A DNA stretch of 64,000 nt from Pseudomonas sp. HS6 (GTDB lineage: Bacteria; Pseudomonadota; Gammaproteobacteria; Pseudomonadales; Pseudomonadaceae). Where the stretch lies: NCBI RefSeq assembly GCF_023375815.1, contig NZ_CP067412.1:2294001-2358000 (forward strand), read 5' to 3'. How positions within the stretch are numbered: position 1 is the stretch's first letter; every line of letters starts with the position of its first letter. Positions 1-7,685 of the stretch are shown one piece after another. The position numbers and the translations under genes are program-made. Below the pieces are notes generated by a model. That model was given only the letters and a program-made list of their open reading frames with translations, had not been told where the DNA came from and made no database searches.

Positions 1-770
1 GCGGTGTTGCCACGCTCCCATGCCGCGCTCACGTCGACGGAATCCGTCACTTTGAACAGCGCGCCGAGGTTGATCGGCGAGTCCTGCTTGATCACGTTGT
101 CCTTCGGTTCGTGCTTGTAGTCGTTGCCTTCGTATTCGAGTTTCAGGCTCAGGCGATCCCATGGCGTCTGGTAACTCACACCGCCGAAGAACGACGGCTG
201 GCCGCGAAAGTACGAACCGGCGTTGACGTCGCCGGTGCCCTCCATGGCCGGGCGGGTCTTGAAGCGATCGTCGAGATAGCCCAGCGGGTTGTCGATGTCG
301 CCGCGATTGCCGATGTAACCCCAGGCAATGCCGGCACTGAAATCCAGGTTGTCGTAACGCTTGTTAGCCACCAGAAACTCACTGGCGAACAAACCCGTAC
401 CGCCGACGTCTCGAAAGCCCAGAGAGACGTCGGGCGCCCAATGGGTTTCTTCCCAGAGCCGGACTTTGACGTCGACCGCCTTGTCCTTATAGCTCTGGTT
501 GCCGCTCATGGATTCCGGGCCGTACGGGCGGTTGGTGATGGCGGTGTAGCGAAACGAGCCTTCAAGCCAGTCCAGCGGCTGCAACGAAACGCTGTAGCGG
601 CTGTAAGGCTCGGTGCGGTTGGCATTGACGCTCAACTCGCCGGCCGGAGCCATCCGCGCGGTGGGCGTCTGCAACAGACCGGTGCCACCAAAATCGCCCT
701 GGGTAATACGCGGCTCGGCATGGGCCAGGCCGCACGGCAATAACAACACAGCTGCAAAACGCAAATTCAA
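1..770 (-). CDS. yjbH: YjbH/GfcD-like outer-membrane polysaccharide protein (partial)
   Basis: The C-terminus lies beyond the left edge, so about 256 residues are visible. I place the start at a TTG codon at 770 that overlaps the upstream stop as TTGA. This gives a clean signal peptide ending LAHA, followed by a mature N-terminus rich in short beta-strand patterns (FGGTGLLQTPTARM, LEGSFRYTAITNRPYG). The family (YjbH/GfcD, group 4 capsule or EPS secretion) forms outer-membrane beta-barrels linked to polysaccharide output. It is the last visible gene of a five-gene minus-strand set, translationally coupled to the GfcC-like gene. The family assignment rests on neighbours and motif style; the specific substrate is unknown. 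Confidence 0.8.
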   Translation of the reverse strand, partial: MNLRFAAVLLLPCGLAHAEPRITQGDFGGTGLLQTPTARMAPAGELSVNANRTEPYSRYSVSLQPLDWLEGSFRYTAITNRPYGPESMSGNQSYKDKAVDVKVRLWEETHWAPDVSLGFRDVGGTGLFASEFLVANKRYDNLDFSAGIAWGYIGNRGDIDNPLGYLDDRFKTRPAMEGTGDVNAGSYFRGQPSFFGGVSYQTPWDRLSLKLEYEGNDYKHEPKDNVIKQDSPINLGALFKVTDSVDVSAAWERGNT

Positions 771-1531
771 CGAACCACCTCAGCCAACTGCGTGGCAATA
801 AATTCGGCCAACTGCTGATTCAGTTCAGGGATAGGCGGGTCAAGATCATCGTTTTTCAACGGCACCAGAATCTTGCTGCCGGCGACGGGGAACTGCCCGC
901 TCTCACGATTCCAGTGGGCAATGCCGACGCGCCGCGAAACGCCGTTGGGCTGGATCAGCCACAGGTAATCGGCGTCGGCGTCGTCTTCCAGCAGCACGCA
1001 ACTGCTGAGGTATTCACGGGCCTCGAGCAACGGCTGATAAGGCAGCCGACAGGTCCCGGCAACGGCGCCGAGCACTTGCACTTCATCGACCCGCTGCGGG
1101 TAGATCAGGCGATCGCCATCGTCCAGACGGATGTTGCGGGCGAAGCCGACTTCCAGCGCCACCGGGTCCAGGTCCGCGATCTGGCGCCCGGTGACCGGCA
1201 TCTGCCGCACGTCCTCGGCCATGCGCACCGCCAGGGCTTTGCGGCTCGGTCGATCGAACAAATCGGCCATGCGTTGCAATACGTCCAGGTCAAACAGCAC
1301 GCCGATCTTGAGCCGAGTCTGCTGCTCCAGCAGGGATTGGCGCAGCAACTCGCCCGCCAGCCAATAACCTTCGGCATTCGGTACGGCGACGCTGATCACA
1401 TCGGTCAAGCGTCCACCCGCCGGCAACTCGACCGGCCCCGGGTTGGCAACGTCGCCGCTGACGGTCACCGCTGCCTGGCTTGCGCCGGCGAGCAACATCA
1501 AACACGCCGACAGAACCCTCAAGCGCTTCAT
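767..1531 (-). CDS. yjbG: YjbG/GfcC-family periplasmic capsule/EPS protein
   Basis: This protein of 254 residues has a signal peptide ending near ASQA (residue 20). The mature part begins with a SLBB-like stretch (VTVSGDVANPGPVELPAG) typical of GfcC/YjbG proteins. A later part contains GDRLIYPQRVDEVQVLG, again reminiscent of the soluble ligand-binding beta-grasp fold shared with Wza. GfcC proteins are periplasmic and are thought to assist export of capsule or EPS with Wza and GfcB/GfcD. The start overlaps the stop of the upstream lipoprotein gene by 4 bp, and the stop overlaps the TTG of the YjbH gene. The biochemical role in the family is not established. Confidence 0.85.
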   Translation of the reverse strand: MKRLRVLSACLMLLAGASQAAVTVSGDVANPGPVELPAGGRLTDVISVAVPNAEGYWLAGELLRQSLLEQQTRLKIGVLFDLDVLQRMADLFDRPSRKALAVRMAEDVRQMPVTGRQIADLDPVALEVGFARNIRLDDGDRLIYPQRVDEVQVLGAVAGTCRLPYQPLLEAREYLSSCVLLEDDADADYLWLIQPNGVSRRVGIAHWNRESGQFPVAGSKILVPLKNDDLDPPIPELNQQLAEFIATQLAEVVR

Positions 1532-2193
1532 GGCAGATGCCTGCGATCAGGGGTCAACTGCACGACTTTCACTCGCAGTTGCGAGGTCAGTTGCTGCTCA
1601 CTCTGCACAATGAAACCGTCAACCGGATCGACCCAGTAACGATTGGTCGCCCGCAGTCCGATGGCCGGGACGTCGATACGCTCATCGACACGCAGCACGG
1701 CGTATTCCTTGTTGAGAATCTTCAGGGTTTCCGTGGATTTTCGGGTGAAGCGGCTGTTGACGATCAGCCCGACTTCCTGGCCCTTGTAGAGGTCGATCCA
1801 GCGCTGACTGGTGTCGCCATCGGCAACGTTGTGCAGACCGCGCTTGAACGGCGACGCATCGGACAGCCGCGTGCCGTCCAGATCACCTTCCGCGCCCAGG
1901 CCAATAGTGCGCACGACGAGACCGTCGCGCAGCAGCAGGACCTGCTTGCCCGAGGCGACCCAGAACTGCAGGTCATCGCGCTTGCGCACCAGCGCCAGCA
2001 CACCGGAACCGGACGGCGTGGTGAGTTTGAGTTGCGGATAATTGACCTCGGCCACCTGGGCCGGCGTCACGTCGATATCATCCGGGCCGACCACCGCCGA
2101 CTTGAGGTTGGTCACCGACGCGACCATCAACGGGTTGCAGCCACACAGCAACAAGGCCGCCATCAGGCAGACGCCAACATTCAACGTTTTCAC
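1528..2193 (-). CDS. yjbF: YjbF/GfcB-family outer-membrane lipoprotein
   Basis: This 221-residue protein has a short hydrophobic leader ending LLLCGC, with Cys19 the probable lipidated residue. The mature part (PQLKLTTPSGSGVLALVRK, RTIGLGAEGDLDGT, YWVDPVDGFIVQSEQQL) fits the YjbF/GfcB family of lipoproteins in group 4 capsule and yjb EPS operons. It sits 9 bp downstream of wza and overlaps the GfcC-like gene by 4 bp, so all are probably co-translated. Its partners are expected to be YjbG and YjbH at the outer membrane. An unusual cysteine at position -2 of the lipobox makes lipidation likely but not certain. Confidence 0.85.
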   Translation of the reverse strand: MKTLNVGVCLMAALLLCGCNPLMVASVTNLKSAVVGPDDIDVTPAQVAEVNYPQLKLTTPSGSGVLALVRKRDDLQFWVASGKQVLLLRDGLVVRTIGLGAEGDLDGTRLSDASPFKRGLHNVADGDTSQRWIDLYKGQEVGLIVNSRFTRKSTETLKILNKEYAVLRVDERIDVPAIGLRATNRYWVDPVDGFIVQSEQQLTSQLRVKVVQLTPDRRHLP

Positions 2194-2202
2194 AGTCGGG
2201 CC

Positions 2203-3318
2203 TTATTTGCTGTTGTTGGTGAATTCGCTCCAGTTCTTCGCAGCGGAAGCACCCGTTCCGACAATCGATGCCGACGGCACCAACTGGCTGATCAGACGGT
2301 TCCAGCGAGTCACGTTGGCAGGCCCTACATAAACGACGTCCTGCGGGCGCACTTCGAAGTGCGTGGCGAGGACCATGGCGGTGGGTGATTCGGCTTCCAG
2401 TTGATAGATTTTTGCCGGCTCGACATCGAGGTTTTCCACGCCACGAATCACGTACACGGCGTTGCCGTTGGAGGTGGTCTGGCTCAGGCCGCCGACCGAT
2501 CCGAGCACGTCGGACAGGTTCATGGTTGCAGTCTTGAAGCTCAGGGCACGCGGCTGGTTGACCTCGCCCATCACGTAGATGCGCTTGTTGTCGTTGTACG
2601 GCAGGTACAGTTTGTCGCCGCCCTGGAGGTAGACGTTCTGCAACTCGGAATCCTGTTGATTGAGGGTATCCAGATTCAGCGGATAGACCCGCCCGTTGCG
2701 CGTCAGCAACAGCCCGGACAAGTCGGCATTGTTGGTGTCGATGCCCGCCGAACCGAGGGCTTCGACCACGCTCAGCGGGTTGGTGGAAATCGCTTGCGGG
2801 CCAGCCTTGGCGACGGCGCCGGTGACCACGACCTTCTGACTGGCGAAGCGCAGCACGGCAACATCCACTTGCGGCTCGGCGATGAACGCCGACAACCGTT
2901 GTTCGATGTCGTCGCGCAGTTGCTGGATGGTCCGGCCGGCGGCCTGGACTTCCTTGATGTACGGGTAATACAGCGTGCCGTCGGAGCGCACCAGACGGCC
3001 GTTGGCGTCGATCTGCTGTTGCGCGCCCGACGGCGCGGTCAGCTCGGGGTGATCCCAGACCGTGATGTACAGCACGTCGTTGTTGCCGATGCGGTATTCG
3101 GCAGGCGTCGCCAACAATTCCGGCGGCACCGACTCACGCTTCTGCGTGGCCCGGTTCATGGAGATCAGCTTGGGCGTGATCGGAATCAACTCGACCCGGC
3201 TGCTTTCACTGGCGCCCTGGCGGGTGATGCCAAAGGTGCTCAGGTGTTGACCGGGGGAAAACATGCAACCTTGCAGAGCGAGACTTGCCAGCATTAAAAG
3301 AGAAAAACTACGAGTCAT
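2203..3318 (-). CDS. wza: Polysaccharide export lipoprotein, Wza family
   Basis: This 371-residue protein has a signal sequence ending LALQGC, so Cys18 is the likely lipid anchor. The polysaccharide export (PES) domain follows around residues 75-165 (YRIGNNDVLYITVWDHPEL, then ANGRLVRSDGTLYYPYIKEVQAAG), and SLBB repeats come after it (VVVTGAVAKAGPQAI; IYVMGEVNQPRALSF). The C-terminal part ends with an amphipathic-type segment. Wza octamers form the outer-membrane pore for Wzx/Wzy-dependent polysaccharides. No other wza is visible in the window, so this copy may serve the wzb-wzc operon at 6.5-16 kb as well as the yjb operon. The start ATG gives the expected lipoprotein leader. Confidence 0.95.
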   Translation of the reverse strand: MTRSFSLLMLASLALQGCMFSPGQHLSTFGITRQGASESSRVELIPITPKLISMNRATQKRESVPPELLATPAEYRIGNNDVLYITVWDHPELTAPSGAQQQIDANGRLVRSDGTLYYPYIKEVQAAGRTIQQLRDDIEQRLSAFIAEPQVDVAVLRFASQKVVVTGAVAKAGPQAISTNPLSVVEALGSAGIDTNNADLSGLLLTRNGRVYPLNLDTLNQQDSELQNVYLQGGDKLYLPYNDNKRIYVMGEVNQPRALSFKTATMNLSDVLGSVGGLSQTTSNGNAVYVIRGVENLDVEPAKIYQLEAESPTAMVLATHFEVRPQDVVYVGPANVTRWNRLISQLVPSASIVGTGASAAKNWSEFTNNSK

Positions 3319-3356
3319 AATGGCACTACGCTATTCAAGGGCGAATCCAAAACAAA

Positions 3357-3380
3357 GTCACCCGACTTTCGTCGGGCGAC
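3357..3380 (-). terminator. Intra-operon hairpin between yjbE-like gene and wza
   Basis: On the minus strand a 10-bp stem with one mismatch closes a GAAA tetraloop (stem GTCGCCCGAC / GTCGGGTGAC) and is followed by TTTGTTTTGG. It lies between the small yjbE-like gene and wza. This looks like a partial terminator or attenuator that would lower wza-yjbFGH expression relative to the first gene. It could also be an mRNA stabiliser. Confidence 0.6.
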
Positions 3381-3407
3381 CTTGTACTGCACCAACAGTT
3401 ACTTTAG

Positions 3408-3644
3408 TTAGTTGTGCGTGCCGGTTGTACCCGTGGTACCGGTGGTACCCGTTGTACCGCCGTTGGCACTTCCACCACTGTTGGACGCCGCTACGGCACT
3501 GGCAACCATTGCAGTACTGGCGGCAGGCGCTGTTGAAGCCGCGACACTCCCCGATACATTGGTTACCGCTGTAAGCGGCGCTTCAGCTGCGGATGCCCAG
3601 TTGCTCAACATCGTCAACAAGGCAATCGCCATCACTTTTTTCAT
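3408..3644 (-). CDS. yjbE: YjbE-like small secreted threonine/glycine-rich protein
   Basis: This 78-residue protein has a signal peptide (MKKVMAIALLTMLSNWASA) and a low-complexity Ala/Ser/Val body ending in four GTT units (about residues 64-76) encoded by near-identical 9-bp repeats. Size, leader, composition and position ahead of wza and yjbFGH match the YjbE/GfcA type of small Thr-rich protein that opens yjb and gfc operons in enteric bacteria. A strong ribosome site (AAAGGAG) precedes the ATG at 3644. The molecular role of YjbE is unknown. The repeat tract could vary in copy number. Confidence 0.7.
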   Translation of the reverse strand: MKKVMAIALLTMLSNWASAAEAPLTAVTNVSGSVAASTAPAASTAMVASAVAASNSGGSANGGTTGTTGTTGTTGTHN

Positions 3645-3870
3645 ATCAACTCCTTTCTAACATTGCACCGTTACATCGGGTGTTTCGTTAGAGGTGGTAG
3701 AGTTCAAGTCGCAAAAAGCGCGAACAAGATCCGCTGTTCTTTCACAGTCAGACTCAACTGATAAAGTCGAACGGCAGGTTATATCTACGGGCTTGCAAAA
3801 GGCATTACCAGTGTAATTTTCCGACGATATCTAACAACCTGACCGAAAATAACATTGGACTAAATGGCCA
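3645..3870 (-). promoter_or_regulatory. Leader and promoter region of the yjb-wza operon
   Basis: This stretch lies between the galE stop and the yjbE-like start. It is AT-rich compared with its surroundings and contains AAATAAC at 3847-3853, the half-site of a palindrome found upstream of galU and the glycoside hydrolase gene. No ORF of note is present. I did not identify a convincing sigma-factor consensus by eye. Confidence 0.4.
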
Positions 3871-4887
3871 TCATTCCAGGTAACCCTTGGGATGATTCGA
3901 CTGCCAGCGCCAAGTGTCGGTAACCATGTCCTGCAAGTTGCGTGTGGCTTTCCAGCCCAGTTCCTTTTCCGCCTTGGAAGCGTCGGCCCAACTCTCGGCA
4001 ATGTCGCCCGAGCGCCGTGGCATCACTCGAAATGGCACCGGTTTCCCGCACGCCTGTTCGAAGGCTCGCAGCACTTGCATCACGCTGTAACCGTCACCGG
4101 TGCCGAGGTTCCATGTATGAATGCCGGTGCGCCCGTCGATGGCCTGCAAGGCCTTCAGGTGACCGTCCGCCAGGTCGACGACGTGGATGTAATCGCGCAC
4201 GCCGGTGCCGTCTGCAGTGGGGTAGTCGTCGCCGAAGATCGACAGCTCCTGCAGGCTGCCGACCGCGACCTGGCTGATGTAAGGCAGCAGGTTATTGGGG
4301 ATGCCGGTCGGGTCTTCGCCCATGTGGCCGCTGTCATGGGCGCCGATCGGATTGAAGTAACGCAGCAGCGCGATGCTCCAGCGCGGCTCGGCCTGGCTCA
4401 GGTCGCGCAGGACGTTTTCGACGATCAGCTTGGATTGGCCGTAAGGATTGGTCGGGATGCCGGTGGGGAAATCCTCGCGGATCGGCATCTGCTCAGGCTC
4501 GCCGTAGACCGTGGCCGAGGAGCTGAACACCAGCCGGAAGACCCCTGCCGCCGCCATCGCCTGACACAGCGTGATGCTGCCGCTGACGTTGGTTTCGTAA
4601 TATTCGAGCGGCTTGCGCACGCTCTCGCCGACCGCTTTAAGCCCGGCAAAATGCAGGACGGCATCAATCGAATGCTGCTGGAATATCCGGTCCAGCAACG
4701 CCCGGTCGCACACATCGCCGCGAACCATCACTGCACTTCTGCCGCAAATGCCTTCCACTGCATGCAGTGCCGCATCGCTGCTGTTGCAAAGATTATCCAG
4801 AACGACAACTTCATAACCTGCTTCAAGCAATGCGAGTGTGGTGTGCGAGCCGATATACCCGGCGCCACCTGTTACCAGAATCTTCAT
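3871..4887 (-). CDS. galE: UDP-glucose 4-epimerase
   Basis: GalE interconverts UDP-glucose and UDP-galactose in the cytoplasm. The 338-residue protein begins with the NAD-binding Rossmann motif GGAGYIGS (residues 7-14). It has the catalytic Ser124 and the Tyr149-x3-Lys153 pair (SSSATVYG, NPYGQSK), and the C-terminal substrate region WADASKAEKELGWKATR. I chose the ATG at 4887 because it places the Rossmann strand at residue 1; an in-frame extension upstream has no ribosome site. It is divergent from galU, and the two likely provide sugar nucleotides for the neighbouring polysaccharide operons. Confidence 0.96.
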   Translation of the reverse strand: MKILVTGGAGYIGSHTTLALLEAGYEVVVLDNLCNSSDAALHAVEGICGRSAVMVRGDVCDRALLDRIFQQHSIDAVLHFAGLKAVGESVRKPLEYYETNVSGSITLCQAMAAAGVFRLVFSSSATVYGEPEQMPIREDFPTGIPTNPYGQSKLIVENVLRDLSQAEPRWSIALLRYFNPIGAHDSGHMGEDPTGIPNNLLPYISQVAVGSLQELSIFGDDYPTADGTGVRDYIHVVDLADGHLKALQAIDGRTGIHTWNLGTGDGYSVMQVLRAFEQACGKPVPFRVMPRRSGDIAESWADASKAEKELGWKATRNLQDMVTDTWRWQSNHPKGYLE

Positions 4888-5268
4888 AGCGCGGTCCATA
4901 GTGGGAAAAATGCTAACTAGCGTGTCAAGCCCCATTTGTTTAATGTGTGTCTTGCTTCACACAAACAAGGCGACAACAATCCAAAACAAAAACAGTTCCA
5001 TCGCTGGCCAAAAATATTCTTAAAGGCCAAACTGTATTGCCCGGTACTTATTAGCACTCTCGCACTTTCACCACTATCGACAGATACCGACTAAAAATAA
5101 CTGTTATTTATCAAGCCGACATCTAATAACATTATCCCGATTTACACTAAGCTAACGTTGTCACTTACAACCTGACTCAGGTATTAAAGTACAGCTCCAT
5201 CAACTTGCAACTTTTCCTTATTGCAATGTAACCGATGGCTGTATGCCATGAATGTCCAGGAAACTTCT
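4888..5268. promoter_or_regulatory. Divergent galE/galU promoter region
   Basis: This 381-bp AT-rich intergenic region has no gene. It holds a perfect 7-1-7 palindrome AAATAACTGTTATTT at 5095-5109 and a related CTAATAACATTATC at 5123-5136, both 130-175 bp upstream of galU and 210-250 bp upstream of galE. The sharp drop in GC is typical of regulated EPS promoters. The exact promoters were not assigned. Confidence 0.5.
5095..5109. promoter_or_regulatory. Palindromic operator candidate (EPS motif, copy 1)
   Basis: AAATAAC-T-GTTATTT is a perfect inverted repeat. The surrounding 16-mer GACTAAAAATAACTGT occurs again at 16171-16186 upstream of the glycoside hydrolase and phosphatase genes. A dimeric transcription factor is the simplest explanation; its identity is unknown. 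Confidence 0.45.
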
Positions 5269-6102
5269 ATGATCCGTAAATGTTTGTTCCCCGCTGCCGG
5301 CTACGGCACGCGTTTCTTGCCGGCCACCAAAGCCATGCCCAAAGAGATGCTGCCGATCGTCAACAAGCCGTTGATCGAATACGCCGTTGAAGAAGCACGG
5401 GACGCCGGCCTGCAACACATGGCGATCGTCACCGGACGGGGCAAGCGCGCGCTGGAAGACCACTTCGACATCAGCTACGAACTCGAACACCAGATTCGCG
5501 GCACCGAGAAAGAGAAATTCCTGGCCGGCACTCGCGAACTGATCGACACCTGCACCTTCTCCTACACCCGTCAGGTGGAGATGAAAGGCCTCGGCCACGC
5601 GATTCTCAGCGGCCGCCCGTTGATCGGCGACGAACCCTTCGCCGTGGTCCTGGCCGACGACCTGTGCCTGAACCTCGAAGGTGACGGCGTGCTCACGCAG
5701 ATGATCGAGCTCTACAAGAAATTCCGCTGCTCGATCGTGGCCATCCAGGAAGTCCCGCGCGACCAGACTCACAAGTACGGCGTGATTGCCGGCGAGGCGA
5801 TTTCCGACGGTATCTACCGGGTCAATCACATGGTGGAAAAACCTGCGCCACAAGACGCCCCATCCAATCTGGCGATCATCGGCCGCTACATCCTGACGCC
5901 CGACATCTTCGACCTGATCGCCGATACCGAGCCCGGCAAGGGCGGGGAAATCCAGATCACCGACGCCCTGATGAAACAGGCGCAGAACGGTTGCGTGCTG
6001 GCCTACAAATTCAAGGGCCTGCGTTTTGACTGCGGCGACGCCGAGGGTTACCTGCAGGCGACCAACTTCTGCTACGAGAACGTCTACCTCAAGGGCCGTT
6101 AA
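5269..6102 (+). CDS. galU: UTP-glucose-1-phosphate uridylyltransferase
   Basis: GalU makes UDP-glucose from UTP and glucose-1-phosphate. The 277-residue protein opens with the nucleotidyltransferase signature (AAGYGTRFLPATKAMPKEML) and continues through LADDLCLN, the metal and base binding region, to GEIQITDAL and FDCGDAEGYLQA near the C-terminus, all typical of bacterial GalU. The ATG at 5269 is preceded by AGGAA with 6-nt spacing; upstream in-frame ATG/TTG codons (5248, 5221) would add non-conserved residues. It is divergent from galE and followed 31 bp later by the phosphomannomutase-like fragment, probably on the same transcript. Confidence 0.96.
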   Translation: MIRKCLFPAAGYGTRFLPATKAMPKEMLPIVNKPLIEYAVEEARDAGLQHMAIVTGRGKRALEDHFDISYELEHQIRGTEKEKFLAGTRELIDTCTFSYTRQVEMKGLGHAILSGRPLIGDEPFAVVLADDLCLNLEGDGVLTQMIELYKKFRCSIVAIQEVPRDQTHKYGVIAGEAISDGIYRVNHMVEKPAPQDAPSNLAIIGRYILTPDIFDLIADTEPGKGGEIQITDALMKQAQNGCVLAYKFKGLRFDCGDAEGYLQATNFCYENVYLKGR

Positions 6103-6133
6103 ACCGCCCCCGCGCACATCCGACGAGGCAACC

Positions 6134-6544
6134 ATGAACATCGCACAACATTCGACAGACATTGAACGGGAGGTGGACAACCTCGGAGTGATGAGCTGGT
6201 TGTCTCGTCATCAGCCGTTGCCCAGCGCCAACGAATCCTGGCTCGGGACCATCCTGCTGGTGGAGCGGATCGGCATGTTTCCATCGTCCGGGGACATTCG
6301 CCGGCCACTGGGCGATCCCTATCCCCTGCTCGCCCATCTGAAACGGATCTACGGCGAACAGGCGCTGGAGGTCGATGACCGCGACGGCCTGAAAGTGATT
6401 TTCAGCGACTGGCGATTCCGGGTGCGCATCTGCTGCAACGACCCGGCAATCATCATCAATGTGGAAACCCGCTGCGTGACGCAGTTGATGCCGCAAAAGA
6501 CCGCAGAGCTTCTGGGTCACGTCGACAACTTCGACAAGGGCTGA
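6134..6544 (+). CDS. Orphan C-terminal domain of ManB/CpsG-type phosphomannomutase (likely non-catalytic)
   Basis: This 136-residue protein follows galU with its own ribosome site (CGAGG). Residues about 50-130 (GMFPSSGDIRRPLGD, HLKRIYGEQALEV, DGLKVIFSDWRFRVRICCND, VETRCVTQLMPQKTAELLG) resemble the end of enteric CpsG/ManB phosphomannomutases, including FPCSGEIN, DWRFNLRxSNTEP, NVESRGD and QKTxELL. The phosphate-binding SNTEP loop of domain IV has become CCNDP, and the catalytic phosphoserine, metal-binding and sugar-binding domains I-III are absent. I infer it cannot be a mutase on its own. It could be a decayed remnant or a repurposed regulatory domain. The residue comparison is from memory of the family, not an alignment. 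Confidence 0.7.
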   Translation: MNIAQHSTDIEREVDNLGVMSWLSRHQPLPSANESWLGTILLVERIGMFPSSGDIRRPLGDPYPLLAHLKRIYGEQALEVDDRDGLKVIFSDWRFRVRICCNDPAIIINVETRCVTQLMPQKTAELLGHVDNFDKG

Positions 6545-6548
6545 GCCC

Positions 6549-7685
6549 TTATTCCGAGGCGGCGCCGCAGGAAGCCCCGTGGTTGCCGCCGACGATCATC
6601 CGATAGAAGTAATCGGCAATCACCTTCCCGCCCGTGGCCGGCACCGGATGTATCTTGTCCGGGCCGATCATCGCCGCCGCGTAACGTTTGACGTCCGTAC
6701 CGAACGCGCATTGCAGATTGGCGTACCCCAGATGCTGCTCGCGAGCCCAAGGCTCAAGCACCTGCGCGTACGCTGACATCGGATAGGCACTGGAGCGCGT
6801 GGTGTCCTGGCGCATGATCAGGTTGACGCTCGCTGACGGCTGAATCTCGCGGATCATCCCGACCAGCCCTTGAACATTCTTCAGGTACTGTTCGGGTTTC
6901 ACCCCGAAACCCTGATCGTTGCCGCCGAGCATGATCAGGTACACGTCAGCCGGAATCTTCGACACCACCGCTTTCCACTGCGCCTGCCACTGACCGTCGC
7001 CATGATAGAAATCGGCAGAGGCTGCGCCCGACGCCGCCAGTTTCGACACCCGCAAACCGGCCTGATCGTTGCTCATCCACAGACCGAACAGCGTGGGCGC
7101 GCCCTTCACCACTTCCAGCCTGAAGGCCCAGTCCGTCACGGCGGATGTGCCAGACAGCGGGACTTCCTGAACGCCGGCGCCGGTCAGTTTCAACGGCTGC
7201 CAGGATTGCGAGGGTGCCCAGCGATAGCGAATTTCATTGGGTTCGCCGTTGCCGAGATAAAGTAACTTTGCCTGGGTGACAGCGGTGTTTATCGTTTCGC
7301 TAGGATGGGCATCTACTTGCAGCCATGCACCGGGACTTCCGGTCACGGTGCGGCTGTCGGGGCTGGCCTGACCGAGGCTCGACACCTGCCAGTCGCCGCC
7401 GAAGTATTTCTCGCTGCTGCGGGTGTATTTGAAATGGCTGCCGCCCAGCGCCGCGCCATGGTTGAAACCGACATAACCGGGGCCGGCAAAACCGACCTCC
7501 CCGACCAGCCGCTGCACCAGTTTGTTCAGATAGAAATCCTGCCCGGCGCTGTAGCTGTCGCCGATCACCGATACCGACAGAACCTTCCCGGCCTTGCCTT
7601 CGCGCCACTGGGCAAACCGCTCGCGAGCGTCGCCGACTTCGACCACCGACGCCGCGACCGGCGCTGCGTCATCCACTGCAACCAT
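6549..7685 (-). CDS. SGNH/GDSL-family hydrolase of EPS cluster
   Basis: This 378-residue protein has the SGNH blocks: GDS at 42-44 (VIGDSYSAG), G-G-N-D at 254-257, and the catalytic dyad DxxH at 343-346 (GPDKIHP). SGNH proteins in polysaccharide loci usually act as O-acetyltransferases or esterases together with an acyltransferase 3. The ATG at 7685 overlaps the stop of the acyltransferase gene (TGATG) with AAGGAAG upstream, so the pair is translationally coupled. No signal peptide or membrane segment is visible at the N-terminus, and an in-frame stop lies only 5 codons upstream, so none can be recovered. This is odd for an enzyme expected to work in the periplasm. Confidence 0.8.
   Translation of the reverse strand: MVAVDDAAPVAASVVEVGDARERFAQWREGKAGKVLSVSVIGDSYSAGQDFYLNKLVQRLVGEVGFAGPGYVGFNHGAALGGSHFKYTRSSEKYFGGDWQVSSLGQASPDSRTVTGSPGAWLQVDAHPSETINTAVTQAKLLYLGNGEPNEIRYRWAPSQSWQPLKLTGAGVQEVPLSGTSAVTDWAFRLEVVKGAPTLFGLWMSNDQAGLRVSKLAASGAASADFYHGDGQWQAQWKAVVSKIPADVYLIMLGGNDQGFGVKPEQYLKNVQGLVGMIREIQPSASVNLIMRQDTTRSSAYPMSAYAQVLEPWAREQHLGYANLQCAFGTDVKRYAAAMIGPDKIHPVPATGGKVIADYFYRMIVGGNHGASCGAASE

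Noticed and set aside
111..743. A 210-residue plus-strand ORF opposite yjbH
   Set aside because: It has no ribosome site or family pattern. The minus-strand frame gives a signal peptide and the expected operon order.
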